NCBI GenBank assembly: GCA_902532645.1 | Contig: CACAIU010000007.1 | Coordinates: forward strand, 1-35,383 | Reading direction: 5' to 3' | From: an uncultured Pelagibacteraceae bacterium | GTDB lineage: Bacteria > Pseudomonadota > Alphaproteobacteria > Pelagibacterales > Pelagibacteraceae | Length of the DNA stretch: 35,383 nucleotides | Part shown: piece by piece, positions 25,227 to 32,406 of the stretch | Layout of the letters: each line of letters starts with the position of its first letter | Position numbering within the stretch: the first letter of the stretch is position 1 | Notes under the pieces: model-generated | Told to the model about the DNA's origin: nothing | What the model saw: the letters and a program-made list of their open reading frames with translations, nothing else | Databases searched by the model: none | Program-made: the position numbers and the translations under genes

Positions 25227-26261
25227 ATGAGAATTGAAGAAGAGTTAAAATTAGATTATTCAGATGTACTTTTTAGACCTAAAAGAAGTACCTTAAAAAG
25301 CCGTAAAGACGTAAATCTCTTGAGAACTTATAGATTCAAACATAGTAAAAATGAATGGTCAGGTATTCCAATAATGGCGGCAAATATGGATGGTGTTGGA
25401 GAGCTAAGTGTTGCTGAAAAATTAAATGAATATGGAATGATTACATCCTTAACCAAACAACATGATGTTAAAAAAATTAAACAAAATAAAAATATAAAAA
25501 AAATATATCCTAATATTGCACTAAGTGTAGGTATCAAAAAAGAAGATTTTCAAAATTTAGATAAGGTATTAAAAGAATTTAGTTTTTTTAAATTTATTTG
25601 TATTGATGTTGCAAATGGTTATACAGAACATTTTACCAACTTTATTAAATCTGTAAGAGATAAATATCCAACTAAAACAATAATTGCAGGTAATGTAGTA
25701 ACAGCCGACATGACTCAAGAATTAGTTCTAAGTGGAGCAGATATAGTTAAAGTTGGTATAGGACCTGGAAGTGTTTGCACAACAAGAATTCAAACTGGTG
25801 TTGGTTACCCTCAATTAAGTGCAGTAATTGAATGTGCTGATGCTGCTCATGGACTTGGTGCACATGTAATTGCAGATGGTGGATGTACTTGTCCTGGCGA
25901 TGTAGCAAAAGGTTTCGGAGGTGGTGCTGATTTTGTAATGCTTGGAGGTATGCTTGCAGGTCATGATGAAGGAAACGGTAAAATTGTAAAAATTAACGGA
26001 GAAAAATATATAGAGTTCTATGGATCTAGCTCTGAAGTTGCTAATAAAAAACACTATGGTGGACTATCAGATTATCGAAGTAGTGAAGGACGTAAAGTAA
26101 GAGTCAAATACAGAGGTAAAATTAACGATACAATTTTAAATATTCTTGGGGGTGTAAGAAGTAGCTGCACTTATGTAGGCGCACCTTCACTTAAACAATT
26201 AAGTAAATGCACAACTTTCGTAAGAGTATCCAGTCAATTTAATGACAGTTTAATTAAATAA
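25227..26261 (+). CDS. guaC: GMP reductase
   Basis: A 344-residue enzyme reducing GMP to IMP and ammonia with NADPH. The chain can be followed along the E. coli GuaC pattern from [21 protein letters not shown] to the C-terminal [24 protein letters not shown] at 178-187 carries the catalytic Cys184, and the flap and phosphate-loop glycines ([24 protein letters not shown]) are intact. It is GuaC and not GuaB: there is no CBS-domain insertion. I chose ATG 25227, which gives the conserved MRIEE start, over a TTG six bases earlier. It is part of a purine-salvage run with apt. Confidence 0.95.
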   Translation: MRIEEELKLDYSDVLFRPKRSTLKSRKDVNLLRTYRFKHSKNEWSGIPIMAANMDGVGELSVAEKLNEYGMITSLTKQHDVKKIKQNKNIKKIYPNIALSVGIKKEDFQNLDKVLKEFSFFKFICIDVANGYTEHFTNFIKSVRDKYPTKTIIAGNVVTADMTQELVLSGADIVKVGIGPGSVCTTRIQTGVGYPQLSAVIECADAAHGLGAHVIADGGCTCPGDVAKGFGGGADFVMLGGMLAGHDEGNGKIVKINGEKYIEFYGSSSEVANKKHYGGLSDYRSSEGRKVRVKYRGKINDTILNILGGVRSSCTYVGAPSLKQLSKCTTFVRVSSQFNDSLIK

Positions 26262-26262
26262 T

Positions 26263-26781
26263 TTATTTTTCAAAATTAAAATCTTTAATATTTGTAGTTT
26301 CATATTTCTCAAAAGGCATATGTATCCAAGGGGAGTCTTTTAAGTAATCTACAGAATAATCAGGTTTAAATTTTGAAGTTGACTTGTGCCATATAACTGC
26401 AGATTTAATTTTTTCATCTAAGTAAAATCCATAAAAATGCTCTAACCATTTAATGCTTTTTATTAAAGTTTTTCCAGAGTCCGCTAAATCATCAACCAAT
26501 AAAACATGCGATCCTAAATTTGGTGTAGTTTTTGCCAAATCTCTTGAAAAAGTAAACTGACCCTGTTGGTTTTTAATATCATCGCTATCACCATGGTAAG
26601 ATTCGACAGATAAGATTGCTAAAGGGACATTAAACAGTCTACTAAAAACATCACCTACTCTTAATCCACCTTTTGCAATACAAATAATTTGATTAAATTT
26701 TAAATTATCTTCATGAACTTTTTTAGCTAATTGCTCTATCTTTTTATGATAATCTTCCCAAGTTATATAAATATCTTTCAT
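26263..26781 (-). CDS. Xanthine/guanine/hypoxanthine phosphoribosyltransferase-like protein
   Basis: A 172-residue type I phosphoribosyltransferase. The PRPP loop is VLLVDDLADSGKT at 93-105. QIICIAKGGLRVGDVFSRLF at 31-50 is the pyrophosphate-loop region, typical of Gpt-like enzymes. The late KPDYSVDYLKDSPWIHMPFE matches the purine-recognising hood (W near the end), supporting guanine/xanthine/hypoxanthine specificity. I use ATG 26781. Upstream codons are open but translate the tRNA fragment (26788-26834). The ATG is only 6 nt from the tRNA 3' end and has no Shine-Dalgarno sequence. It converges on guaC with a 1-nt gap. Confidence 0.88.
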   Translation of the reverse strand: MKDIYITWEDYHKKIEQLAKKVHEDNLKFNQIICIAKGGLRVGDVFSRLFNVPLAILSVESYHGDSDDIKNQQGQFTFSRDLAKTTPNLGSHVLLVDDLADSGKTLIKSIKWLEHFYGFYLDEKIKSAVIWHKSTSKFKPDYSVDYLKDSPWIHMPFEKYETTNIKDFNFEK

Positions 26782-26787
26782 AATTTT

Positions 26788-26834
26788 TGGTAGCGGGAAG
26801 TGGGATCGAACCACTGACCTCGGGCTTATGAGTC
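26788..26834 (-). pseudogene. Displaced 3' half of tRNA(CAU)
   Basis: 47 nt identical to the 3' part (anticodon arm through CCA) of the intact tRNA at 31593-31669. The match stops abruptly in the anticodon arm. The 11-nt core GCTTATGAGTC at 26824-26834 is shared with 31629-31639 and 32407-32417. This is the junction left by site-specific integration and marks the left edge of the island. Confidence 0.9.
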
Positions 26835-26923
26835 TATCGCCATGAACCCTGCTCACTCACTCTAAAGCAATTACTCCTGTAAATGCTCTCTTTCCTTTCT
26901 ATGCATATTGAATCAAATTAAAG

Positions 26924-26967
26924 AATCTTAGTCAAGAACCAATGTCATTGGAGCACTATTGGAGCAA
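26924..26967 (+). repeat. Island direct repeat, copy 1
   Basis: Positions 26936-26967 (32 nt) recur exactly at 27728-27759. Positions 26924-26950 recur with one mismatch at 31528-31554, close to the intact tRNA. A 14-nt stretch at 26863-26876 also recurs at 27712-27725, so copy 2 looks like copy 1 with its internal segment deleted. Confidence 0.85.
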
Positions 26968-26984
26968 GAGTCAATTTAATTATA

Positions 26985-27007
26985 TTGTAGATTGTAACTG
27001 AATTGTA
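26985..27007 (+). repeat. Island direct repeat of 23 nt, left copy
   Basis: This matches 30152-30174 with one mismatch (core ATTGTAACTGAATTGTA). Each copy lies about 17-25 nt beyond the stop of a minus-strand gene, LysE here and cytochrome b561 there. Confidence 0.8.
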
Positions 27008-27023
27008 TTAAGTAATTTTAAAA

Positions 27024-27653
27024 TTATTTATCAAGCGATTTAAATCCTAATAAAAGCGCAGCAACTAACATTAATGAGCCTCCAACTTTATTAATCATCA
27101 AGCTTGAATTGCTCTTTATCATCATAGTGATTTTCGAAGCTGCAAAACCATAAAAAAAAAGAAATATTCCATCAATGAAAATATATGTAATTGATAAAAT
27201 TAAGCATTGAGTCCAGATATCACCATTTACAGATATAAATTGTGGAAAGAGAGCAGCAAAAAATAAGATTGCTTTAGGGTTTGATGCGGATGTTAAAAAA
27301 CCTTGTAAAAACAATTTTCTATAAATTTTTTTATTATTTGTTTTTTTATAATTGTTAGCATTTTCCTTTTTTTCAAAAATTAATTTTAAAGCGTTCCAAA
27401 CTAAATAAGTAACACCAATCCATTTTATGTAGATTAAGATGTTATTATCAAATGATGCTATCAATAACCCAATACCAGCTGTGGCTATTATCATTTGTAA
27501 AAGATTTGCTGACAAATCCCCTACTATTGTTGCAACTGAATTTTTAAGGCCATAAGTTGCGCTGTTGGATAACATTAATAATTGACTTGGCCCAGGTGTG
27601 CTCATAAGAGCTAAAACCGCAAAAATAAATAATACCCAGTTATCTAAAGTCAT
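27024..27653 (-). CDS. LysE/RhtB-family amino acid exporter
   Basis: A 209-residue inner-membrane protein with about six helices. The LysE signature appears in STPGPSQLLMLSNSATYGLKNSVATIVGDLSANLLQ near residues 18-53. FLQGFLTSASNPKAILFFAALFPQF near 114-138 is the second hallmark. Members export amino acids such as lysine, homoserine or threonine. It is the first cargo gene of the island and sits between two identical 32-nt direct repeats (26936-26967 and 27728-27759). Confidence 0.92.
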   Translation of the reverse strand: MTLDNWVLFIFAVLALMSTPGPSQLLMLSNSATYGLKNSVATIVGDLSANLLQMIIATAGIGLLIASFDNNILIYIKWIGVTYLVWNALKLIFEKKENANNYKKTNNKKIYRKLFLQGFLTSASNPKAILFFAALFPQFISVNGDIWTQCLILSITYIFIDGIFLFFYGFAASKITMMIKSNSSLMINKVGGSLMLVAALLLGFKSLDK

Positions 27654-27727
27654 AATTTATTAGTTAAAAAAAATTTTATTAATTGATTAATAACAATATC
27701 AAATTCATAAATAAAGCAATTACTCGA

Positions 27728-27759
27728 GAACCAATGTCATTGGAGCACTATTGGAGCAA
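27728..27759 (+). repeat. Island direct repeat, copy 2
   Basis: Identical to 26936-26967, and joined directly to the 14-nt repeat at 27712-27725. Confidence 0.85.
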
Positions 27760-27880
27760 ATATGTTTGGAAATGTAAAACATGATTTGGTCTGAATATAT
27801 AAAGATTAATTTACTAGTTGGTTGGTTCCAAAATAATTTTTAAAAATACTAATTTGTGTTATATTTTTAACGAAAAACAC

Positions 27881-28246
27881 ATGTTGCAAAAAGTAATAAA
27901 TTTTAAAGATAAGTTGGCTAAATTTTCCGAACACTGGTCTCCACGTGTTATTGCTGAAATGAATGATTACCAATTCAAGCTAGCAAAATTCAAAGATAAA
28001 TTTGTTTGGCACGACCATCAAGATACTGACGAAGTATTTCTTGTACTTAAAGGTTCAATGTCAATTGAATTGTCAGATCATACAGTGAAACTAAATGAAG
28101 GAGAAATGTTTGTGGTTCCCAAAGGAACAAAACATAGGCCATATGCCAAAGAAGAATGCCATGTCCTTCTTGTTGAACCCCGTGGTGTTGTAAACACCGG
28201 TGACAGCGGCGGTGAGTTGACTGCTCAAAATGATGTATGGGTTTAA
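27881..28246 (+). CDS. Small cupin-domain protein
   Basis: A 121-residue single cupin. Motif 1 is readable as WHDHQDTDEVFLVLKGSM near residues 43-60, with His44, His46 and Glu51 as metal ligands. Motif 2 is FVVPKGTKHRPYAKEECHVLLVEP near 77-100, with His85 as the fourth ligand. It resembles the short metal-binding cupins often annotated as mannose-6-phosphate-isomerase-like, and the activity is unknown. I chose ATG 27881; the frame is open upstream to a TTG at 27818, but those residues lie outside the fold. Confidence 0.85.
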   Translation: MLQKVINFKDKLAKFSEHWSPRVIAEMNDYQFKLAKFKDKFVWHDHQDTDEVFLVLKGSMSIELSDHTVKLNEGEMFVVPKGTKHRPYAKEECHVLLVEPRGVVNTGDSGGELTAQNDVWV

Positions 28247-28300
28247 AATATCTTTAAGATATTAATTTGAGAAACAGTGCAAAACTTTTTCAAATAATTG

Positions 28301-28642
28301 TCAGCCAATCAAAATTTGATGCATAACACGTCCAGGCATAAGTGTAAAAAAGCCTGTTAGGATTAGAGCAAAAAAATATAAAGCGATCATTACTTGTTTG
28401 TGACGTTTAATATTACAAACTCTTACAAAGTAAATTCCAAGACCAAGTGAGAAAATTGTCCACAAACTTAATAAATGTATAGGACTATAAGCGCCCCATA
28501 ATTTAATTTCATGAATAAATAAAGAAGATATCGCTACAATCAGCATTAAGCCTACCCATACACGACCTAACAATTTATGAATGGCTCCACCTTTTTTCAT
28601 AGAAAGTTGTATGCCGCCTAAAATTATAGCAATCATTGCCAT
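28301..28642 (-). CDS. DUF2306 membrane protein, possibly 5'-truncated
   Basis: A 113-residue protein with four hydrophobic segments. HKLLGRVWVGLMLIVAISSLFIHEI and YSPIHLLSLWTIFSLGLG followed by HKQVMIALYFFALILTGFFTLMPGR are the DUF2306 signatures. The function is unknown; the conserved His residues suggest haem or metal contact, which is inference. The frame remains open for 17 codons above the first ATG and reads LINISPIPVHAIM, which fits the normal family N-terminus. That stretch has no ATG, GTG or TTG, so the gene may have lost its start or begin at an unusual codon. Confidence 0.75.
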   Translation of the reverse strand: MAMIAIILGGIQLSMKKGGAIHKLLGRVWVGLMLIVAISSLFIHEIKLWGAYSPIHLLSLWTIFSLGLGIYFVRVCNIKRHKQVMIALYFFALILTGFFTLMPGRVMHQILIG

Positions 28643-28721
28643 AATAGCGTGAACTGGTATGGGTGATATATTTATTAAACTAGCAAGATAATTTTAGAGT
28701 AATTATTGCTAAGATCTAATG

Positions 28722-28741
28722 GTGGGAGCTAACGCCCCCAC
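28722..28741 (-). terminator. GC-rich hairpin downstream of the beta-propeller gene
   Basis: On the minus strand GTGGGGGC (28741-28734) pairs with GCTCCCAC (28729-28722) around GTTA, 15 nt past the stop. No T-tract follows, so it is a weak or transcript-protecting terminator at best. Confidence 0.5.
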
Positions 28742-28755
28742 GCTTAATTTAGCTA

Positions 28756-30006
28756 TTAATCTAAGCTATAAATTGTAACTGATTTTTCTTTATCAACTTC
28801 GTTAGCACTTACAAATAAGTTCCTCTCAGGAATAGCAACTAAACCTTCAGGTCCAATGCCTGTTGGTAATATAGTAACTAATTCTGGGTTAGATAAATCA
28901 TTTGCTTTATAAACACCGATAGCATTTGCTCTTTCAGCACCAACAAAGATGTAACGCGTATCACCATATATTGCCACCTCAACCGATTCTGGTTCTACCC
29001 CTTTTTTCTCTGCACGATTTTCTGGCCAATAACCTGCTGAAGCAAGTGCTCTTTCATATGATGAACCTGACTCGTACACAACTGAGCCATCTTTGTTAAA
29101 GATTGTCCATCCACGGCTTCCACCACGCTTAGCTTGACCTGGCGCTTCATGTTTATAGTCCCCTTCATTTGCAGTAGCAAAATGATCATTACCAATCCAC
29201 TTAACTGCATCTGGCTCTCTTCTTACATTTTCAATGCTGTCAGACATATTTAACTTACCGTCTTTTTTATTATCGACACCCACAAGTGTTACAAGTCCTG
29301 CATCAAACTCTGAAATTACATTTCCATTTCGATCAATAACTGCCATCCAGTTATTCTCTTGCATCGTAACAACTATTTCACCTAAGTTATTAATGTCGAC
29401 AAACTCTGGCTCTGGATCGTTTGGAGCAATAGTTGAAAAACCAACTAAGTCTGCTTTGATAACACTATTATCTGCTAAATTAACGATTGCCACAAAGCCC
29501 CCTGGAAGTTGTGGAATTTTTTCGTCATTAATATCTTCGTTACGCTCATTTTCAATAGCGACTGCCACAAAAGTTCCATCTGGACTAACTGCAACAGAGT
29601 CTGGTTGTCCACCTAGTTCTACTTTTGCAACTTCTTTTTCTGAAGCAAGATCAATAACTAACAAGTGTCCACTTGGTTTTACGTAGTCTGGAGAAGTGTT
29701 AATACCAACATATGCTTTCCCATTTTTAATAGCAACACTAGTTGGCTCACCACCTAAGCTCATTGAGCCTAATGGCTTTGGGTTAGATGGATCAGTGATA
29801 TCAATCATCCCTAATGCATTTGCAGGGCTATCACTATATACTAGCTTCATACCGTCTGAGGTTGCAGCAATGATTTCTGCTGATGTTTCTTCTGCACCAG
29901 GATTGTTGACTGGTGTTCCAAAATTTCCAATTTCTTTAAAATCTGCATTTACTGTACTAACAAACGCAGTTGAGGCCAGTAAGACTGTTAAAATAAATTT
30001 AATCAT
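28756..30006 (-). CDS. Secreted beta-propeller protein (choice-of-anchor I domain)
   Basis: A 416-residue exported protein with a signal peptide (cleavage after about Ala21). Repeated propeller blades are visible: LGMIDITDPSNP, PTSVAIKNGKAYVGIN, LLVIDLASEKEVAKVELGGQPDSVAVSPDG. Then comes the family block DAVKWIGNDHFATANEGDYK, RGWTIFNKDGSVVYESG and GVEPESVEVAIYGDTRYIFVGAERANAIGVYK. Relatives are described as choice-of-anchor I or mesenchyme-specific glycoprotein-like, sometimes linked with alkaline phosphatase. Function is unknown. It appears full length, and its codon use looks less AT-rich than neighbouring genes by eye, agreeing with transfer. Confidence 0.85.
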   Translation of the reverse strand: MIKFILTVLLASTAFVSTVNADFKEIGNFGTPVNNPGAEETSAEIIAATSDGMKLVYSDSPANALGMIDITDPSNPKPLGSMSLGGEPTSVAIKNGKAYVGINTSPDYVKPSGHLLVIDLASEKEVAKVELGGQPDSVAVSPDGTFVAVAIENERNEDINDEKIPQLPGGFVAIVNLADNSVIKADLVGFSTIAPNDPEPEFVDINNLGEIVVTMQENNWMAVIDRNGNVISEFDAGLVTLVGVDNKKDGKLNMSDSIENVRREPDAVKWIGNDHFATANEGDYKHEAPGQAKRGGSRGWTIFNKDGSVVYESGSSYERALASAGYWPENRAEKKGVEPESVEVAIYGDTRYIFVGAERANAIGVYKANDLSNPELVTILPTGIGPEGLVAIPERNLFVSANEVDKEKSVTIYSLD

Positions 30007-30151
30007 TGTAATTTTTCCTTTTTTTGATTCCTTAAGGAAATACTTAGATAAGATTAAAAATTTATAACATTTTAATTACAATTATATTTCATTCTAACTA
30101 CTGGAATTATTTTAAAAATTTAAATCAATAAAAAGTTAATTGTGAATTACT

Positions 30152-30174
30152 TTGTGGATTGTAACTGAATTGTA
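30152..30174 (+). repeat. Island direct repeat of 23 nt, right copy
   Basis: This matches 26985-27007 with one mismatch and sits in the gap downstream of the cytochrome b561 gene. Confidence 0.8.
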
Positions 30175-30198
30175 ATATTATTTTAATGTATTGTAATA

Positions 30199-30732
30199 TT
30201 AATTGTTAAATTTAATCCTCGTTAAGGTTTCATCTCTTCTTATGTAGTGATGGTATAAAGCCGCTATGAAATGTAAAACAAAAGTATACAACAATAAATC
30301 ACCAGCAATCCCATGAAAATTGTGAGCAAGTTTTTCAAAATCACCGTTACTTTCAACAATATTAACTAATTCAACCCCAAAAAATAACACCTCTTTGCCC
30401 TCTATATTCATCAAAACATAACCTGTTATAGGTGCAGCAAGCATTCCAAAATAAAATATAAAAAATACAAGATTAGATAATCTATTTAAAAGCCTGCTTT
30501 TATTAATATTTTCTGGTTTTGGGTTTGACCACCTCCAAAACAATCTTAAAATAACTAAAATAAAAATAATTATGCCCAATGAATTATGAACTAACATTAA
30601 AAAGTCATAATACTTTTTTGGTGTATGCTCTGATAAATTCCCTAACAATAGTACAAACAACAAAATTCCAGCCATATACCAATGAAAAGTTTTTGAAATT
30701 AAGCCGTATTTTTTAATTGTGTTTCGAATCAC
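30199..30732 (-). CDS. Cytochrome b561 family protein
   Basis: A 177-residue four-helix membrane cytochrome of the CybB type. Haem-ligand histidines are at the expected places: His17 in SKTFHWYMA, His49 in MLVHNSLG, then LAHNFHGIAG and FVLHFIAALYHHYIRRD near the end. The closing HHYIRRDETLTRI motif is diagnostic. It would pass electrons between quinol and an acceptor, in some cases superoxide. There is no partner gene beside it. It is island cargo. Confidence 0.9.
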   Translation of the reverse strand: MIRNTIKKYGLISKTFHWYMAGILLFVLLLGNLSEHTPKKYYDFLMLVHNSLGIIIFILVILRLFWRWSNPKPENINKSRLLNRLSNLVFFIFYFGMLAAPITGYVLMNIEGKEVLFFGVELVNIVESNGDFEKLAHNFHGIAGDLLLYTFVLHFIAALYHHYIRRDETLTRIKFNN

Positions 30733-31095
30733 AGAAATTCTTTAACAAAAAAAAATTACAATGAAGTTACACTCAATAATCAAAAAAAGAGTTTTAATAA
30801 TTCATTCATAGGAGTGTAAGAAATAGTTAATAAAACTTCCTTATAGAGTTTTAAATATTAATTATTAATCATTATTCTTTATAATTGTTAGCTCTCTATT
30901 GTTAGGAGCTTGGTAATATTATCAAGCTCCTAATTTACTTTTCAAAAATATAAAATATTAATCAGCTTTTGGTGTCTCATTCTTTTCTAATTGTAATTTA
31001 TTTCGTTGATTAGATATTCTTTGTAACAAATTTGTAATTTAATTTTATAAAATTTAACATATAGTGTTTTTAAAACTAATTAATAAAAGAAAATT
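30733..31095. other. 363-nt gene-free stretch with a long orphan hairpin
   Basis: I see no ORF or RNA gene here. The notable element is a near-perfect inverted repeat at 30902-30933: TTAGGAGCTTG pairs with CAAGCTCCTAA and the stem continues inward to about 14 bp. It is followed by a weak T-rich stretch on the + strand. There is no gene ending just upstream in either direction, so it may be a leftover terminator of a deleted gene. The last about 60 nt hold the promoter region of the ArsI/CadI gene. Confidence 0.5.
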
Positions 31096-31512
31096 ATGCA
31101 AAGACTACACTTACATCTTGGAGTTAAAAACTTAAACGAAAGTATAAATTTTTACAAAAACTTATTTAAATCTGAACCAACAAAATTAAAAAAAGATTAT
31201 GCTCAATGGGTTTTAGATGATCCTAAAATCAATTTTGCAATATCTACAAGAGTGAAAACTTTAGGAGTGGATCATCTTGGAATACAGGTTGATAAAGTTG
31301 AAGAACTAAACGATATAAGAACTAATCTAGATAAAGCTGATATATCTACTTACTCAGATGGTGAAGTGACATGTTGTTATGCAAAGTCAGAGAAATCTTG
31401 GGTAAATGATCCAAACGGTGTTGCATGGGAAGCTTACCATACAATGGAAGATGCTGAGATTTATAATATAGAAGGCTCAAGATCAGATGCAGAGAAAAAA
31501 GGCTGTTGTTAA
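31096..31512 (+). CDS. ArsI/CadI-family vicinal-oxygen-chelate protein (C-As lyase-like)
   Basis: A 138-residue glyoxalase-fold protein. RLHLHLGVKNLNESINFYKNLF, WVLDDPKINFAIS, LGVDHLGIQV and TCCYAKSEKSWVNDPNG follow the ArsI/CadI pattern closely. Cys93-Cys94 form the vicinal pair that binds trivalent organoarsenicals in ArsI. His5 or His7, His60 and Glu112 are the likely Fe(II) ligands. ArsI cleaves the C-As bond of methylarsenite; CadI members respond to cadmium. An extra pair of cysteines closes the chain (KKGCC). No arsR, arsC or arsB is nearby. It is the last + strand cargo gene before the intact tRNA. Confidence 0.88.
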   Translation: MQRLHLHLGVKNLNESINFYKNLFKSEPTKLKKDYAQWVLDDPKINFAISTRVKTLGVDHLGIQVDKVEELNDIRTNLDKADISTYSDGEVTCCYAKSEKSWVNDPNGVAWEAYHTMEDAEIYNIEGSRSDAEKKGCC

Positions 31513-31527
31513 TAAAATTAATTAATA

Positions 31528-31554
31528 AATCTTAGTCAAGAACCAATCTCATTG
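31528..31554 (+). repeat. Island direct repeat, partial third copy
   Basis: 27 nt matching 26924-26950 with one mismatch, ending 38 nt before the intact tRNA. Together with copy 1 it places the same sequence just inside both tRNA-bounded edges of the first segment. Confidence 0.75.
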
Positions 31555-31592
31555 ACACCTCAGAGACGCAAAACAGACTTATGCTTCTAGAA

Positions 31593-31669
31593 TGGTAGCG
31601 GGAAGTGGGATCGAACCACTGACCTCGGGCTTATGAGTCCCGCGCTCTAACCAACTGAGCTACCCCGCC
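31593..31669 (-). tRNA. tRNA with CAU anticodon, probably elongator tRNA-Met
   Basis: 77 nt with the CCA encoded. The acceptor stem GGCGGGG/TCCCGCT has G-U pairs at both ends. The D arm (GCTC/GAGC), a 5-nt variable region and the T arm (AGTGG TTCGATC CCACT) are regular. The anticodon loop is CTCATAA. The anticodon stem CGGGA/GCCCG closes with an A-G mismatch at 31:39, which is odd. The G1-U72 pair argues against initiator tRNA. tRNA-Ile2 (lysidine) also has CAU and is not excluded. Confidence 0.9.
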
Positions 31670-31685
31670 ATTAAATTTATCTTGA

Positions 31686-31713
31686 TATATACTACTTTTA
31701 TTTTCTATTTCAA
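31686..31713 (-). promoter_or_regulatory. Probable promoter of the intact tRNA
   Basis: On the minus strand TTGAAA (31713-31708), a 16-nt spacer and TATATA (31691-31686) precede the tRNA by 16 nt. The same layout stands before the severed 5' half at 32407-32447. Confidence 0.55.
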
Positions 31714-31751
31714 ACAAGATATTGCAAAATAAGATTAACATGAAATTCTTG

Positions 31752-31772
31752 GTGTGTCCTATGTGAGTCCAG
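31752..31772 (+). repeat. Direct repeat flanking the HNH gene, left copy
   Basis: 21 nt matching 32328-32348 with two mismatches; the first 14 (GTGTGTCCTATGTG) are identical. A further AGTGTGTCCT lies at 31771-31780. The pair encloses the HNH gene. Confidence 0.8.
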
Positions 31773-31810
31773 TGTGTCCTAAAATTGAGTCCAATTTTTA
31801 GAGGGTGCGA

Positions 31811-32311
31811 TTACTTTAAATTTTTTAAAAATTTGTAAACTTTTTCTATTTGATCAACTGTAGCATCCTGCTTAATTCGATTAGCGAGATTGCTAATAAT
31901 AGATACATTATTTTTTGTATAACCTTTGTCAGGTATTAATCTATCTACAGAAGGCGAATTATCTGTTAAAGATTTTTTCACATTCAATTCAGAATATTTT
32001 ATTTCAATACCTAAAATAGGACAAACTTTGGGCCTGTTAGCAAATAATTCTTTAATGTCGTCTTTCGTAAGAGTGAATTTTATACCTTTTTGTTCGGCTC
32101 TTCTTTTAATTGTATAAAACAACTGATGATACGGATTCTTTCTGTATCGTAAAGACATCTCATTAGATTCACACTTAATACATTGAGAATATCTTTTTGA
32201 ACCATCCGCTGCTTTCCATCCACTAACTTTGGTTTTTCTAATTTTAAGTTTTCTGAACTCTTTGAATTTTTTATCTATCTTGCAAATTGTACATATTTTA
32301 GATTCTCGCAT
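31811..32311 (-). CDS. HNH-type endonuclease, phage/mobile-element style
   Basis: A 166-residue protein. The N-terminal half has two CxxC pairs (Cys7/Cys10 and Cys44/Cys47), a small zinc ribbon. The C-terminal half has CPILGIEIKYSEL followed by SPSVDRLIPDKGYTKNNVSIISNLANRIK near 119-147, the layout of phage HNH endonucleases, where Asp123-Arg124 and the late Asn residues shape the active site. It is alone between the intact tRNA and the displaced 5' tRNA half and is enclosed by 21-nt direct repeats. It could be a homing endonuclease, a remnant of the integrated element, or part of its movement. Confidence 0.78.
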   Translation of the reverse strand: MRESKICTICKIDKKFKEFRKLKIRKTKVSGWKAADGSKRYSQCIKCESNEMSLRYRKNPYHQLFYTIKRRAEQKGIKFTLTKDDIKELFANRPKVCPILGIEIKYSELNVKKSLTDNSPSVDRLIPDKGYTKNNVSIISNLANRIKQDATVDQIEKVYKFLKNLK

Positions 32312-32327
32312 TTACAAAATATTATCA

Positions 32328-32348
32328 GTGTGTCCTATGTGTGACCAG
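32328..32348 (+). repeat. Direct repeat flanking the HNH gene, right copy
   Basis: This matches 31752-31772 with two mismatches and lies 16 nt upstream of the HNH start. Confidence 0.8.
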
Positions 32349-32406
32349 ATTTAAGTTGATATTGAATTGAGATTGTATTTCAAGGATCTTGAACAATGGA
32401 CAAAGA

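Noticed and set aside
26782-26856. Upstream extension of the Gpt-like gene
   Set aside because: The added codons mostly translate the tRNA 3' fragment and do not resemble phosphoribosyltransferases.
26835-27023. Remnant integrase gene next to the left tRNA fragment
   Set aside because: I found no tyrosine-recombinase motif or open frame there, only repeats.
28247-28263. Hairpin after the cupin gene as a terminator
   Set aside because: The stem is six AT-rich pairs with no clear T-tract, too weak to call.
29234-30067. Long + strand open frames opposite the beta-propeller gene
   Set aside because: They are antisense shadows. The minus-strand product has a signal peptide and clear family motifs along its full length.
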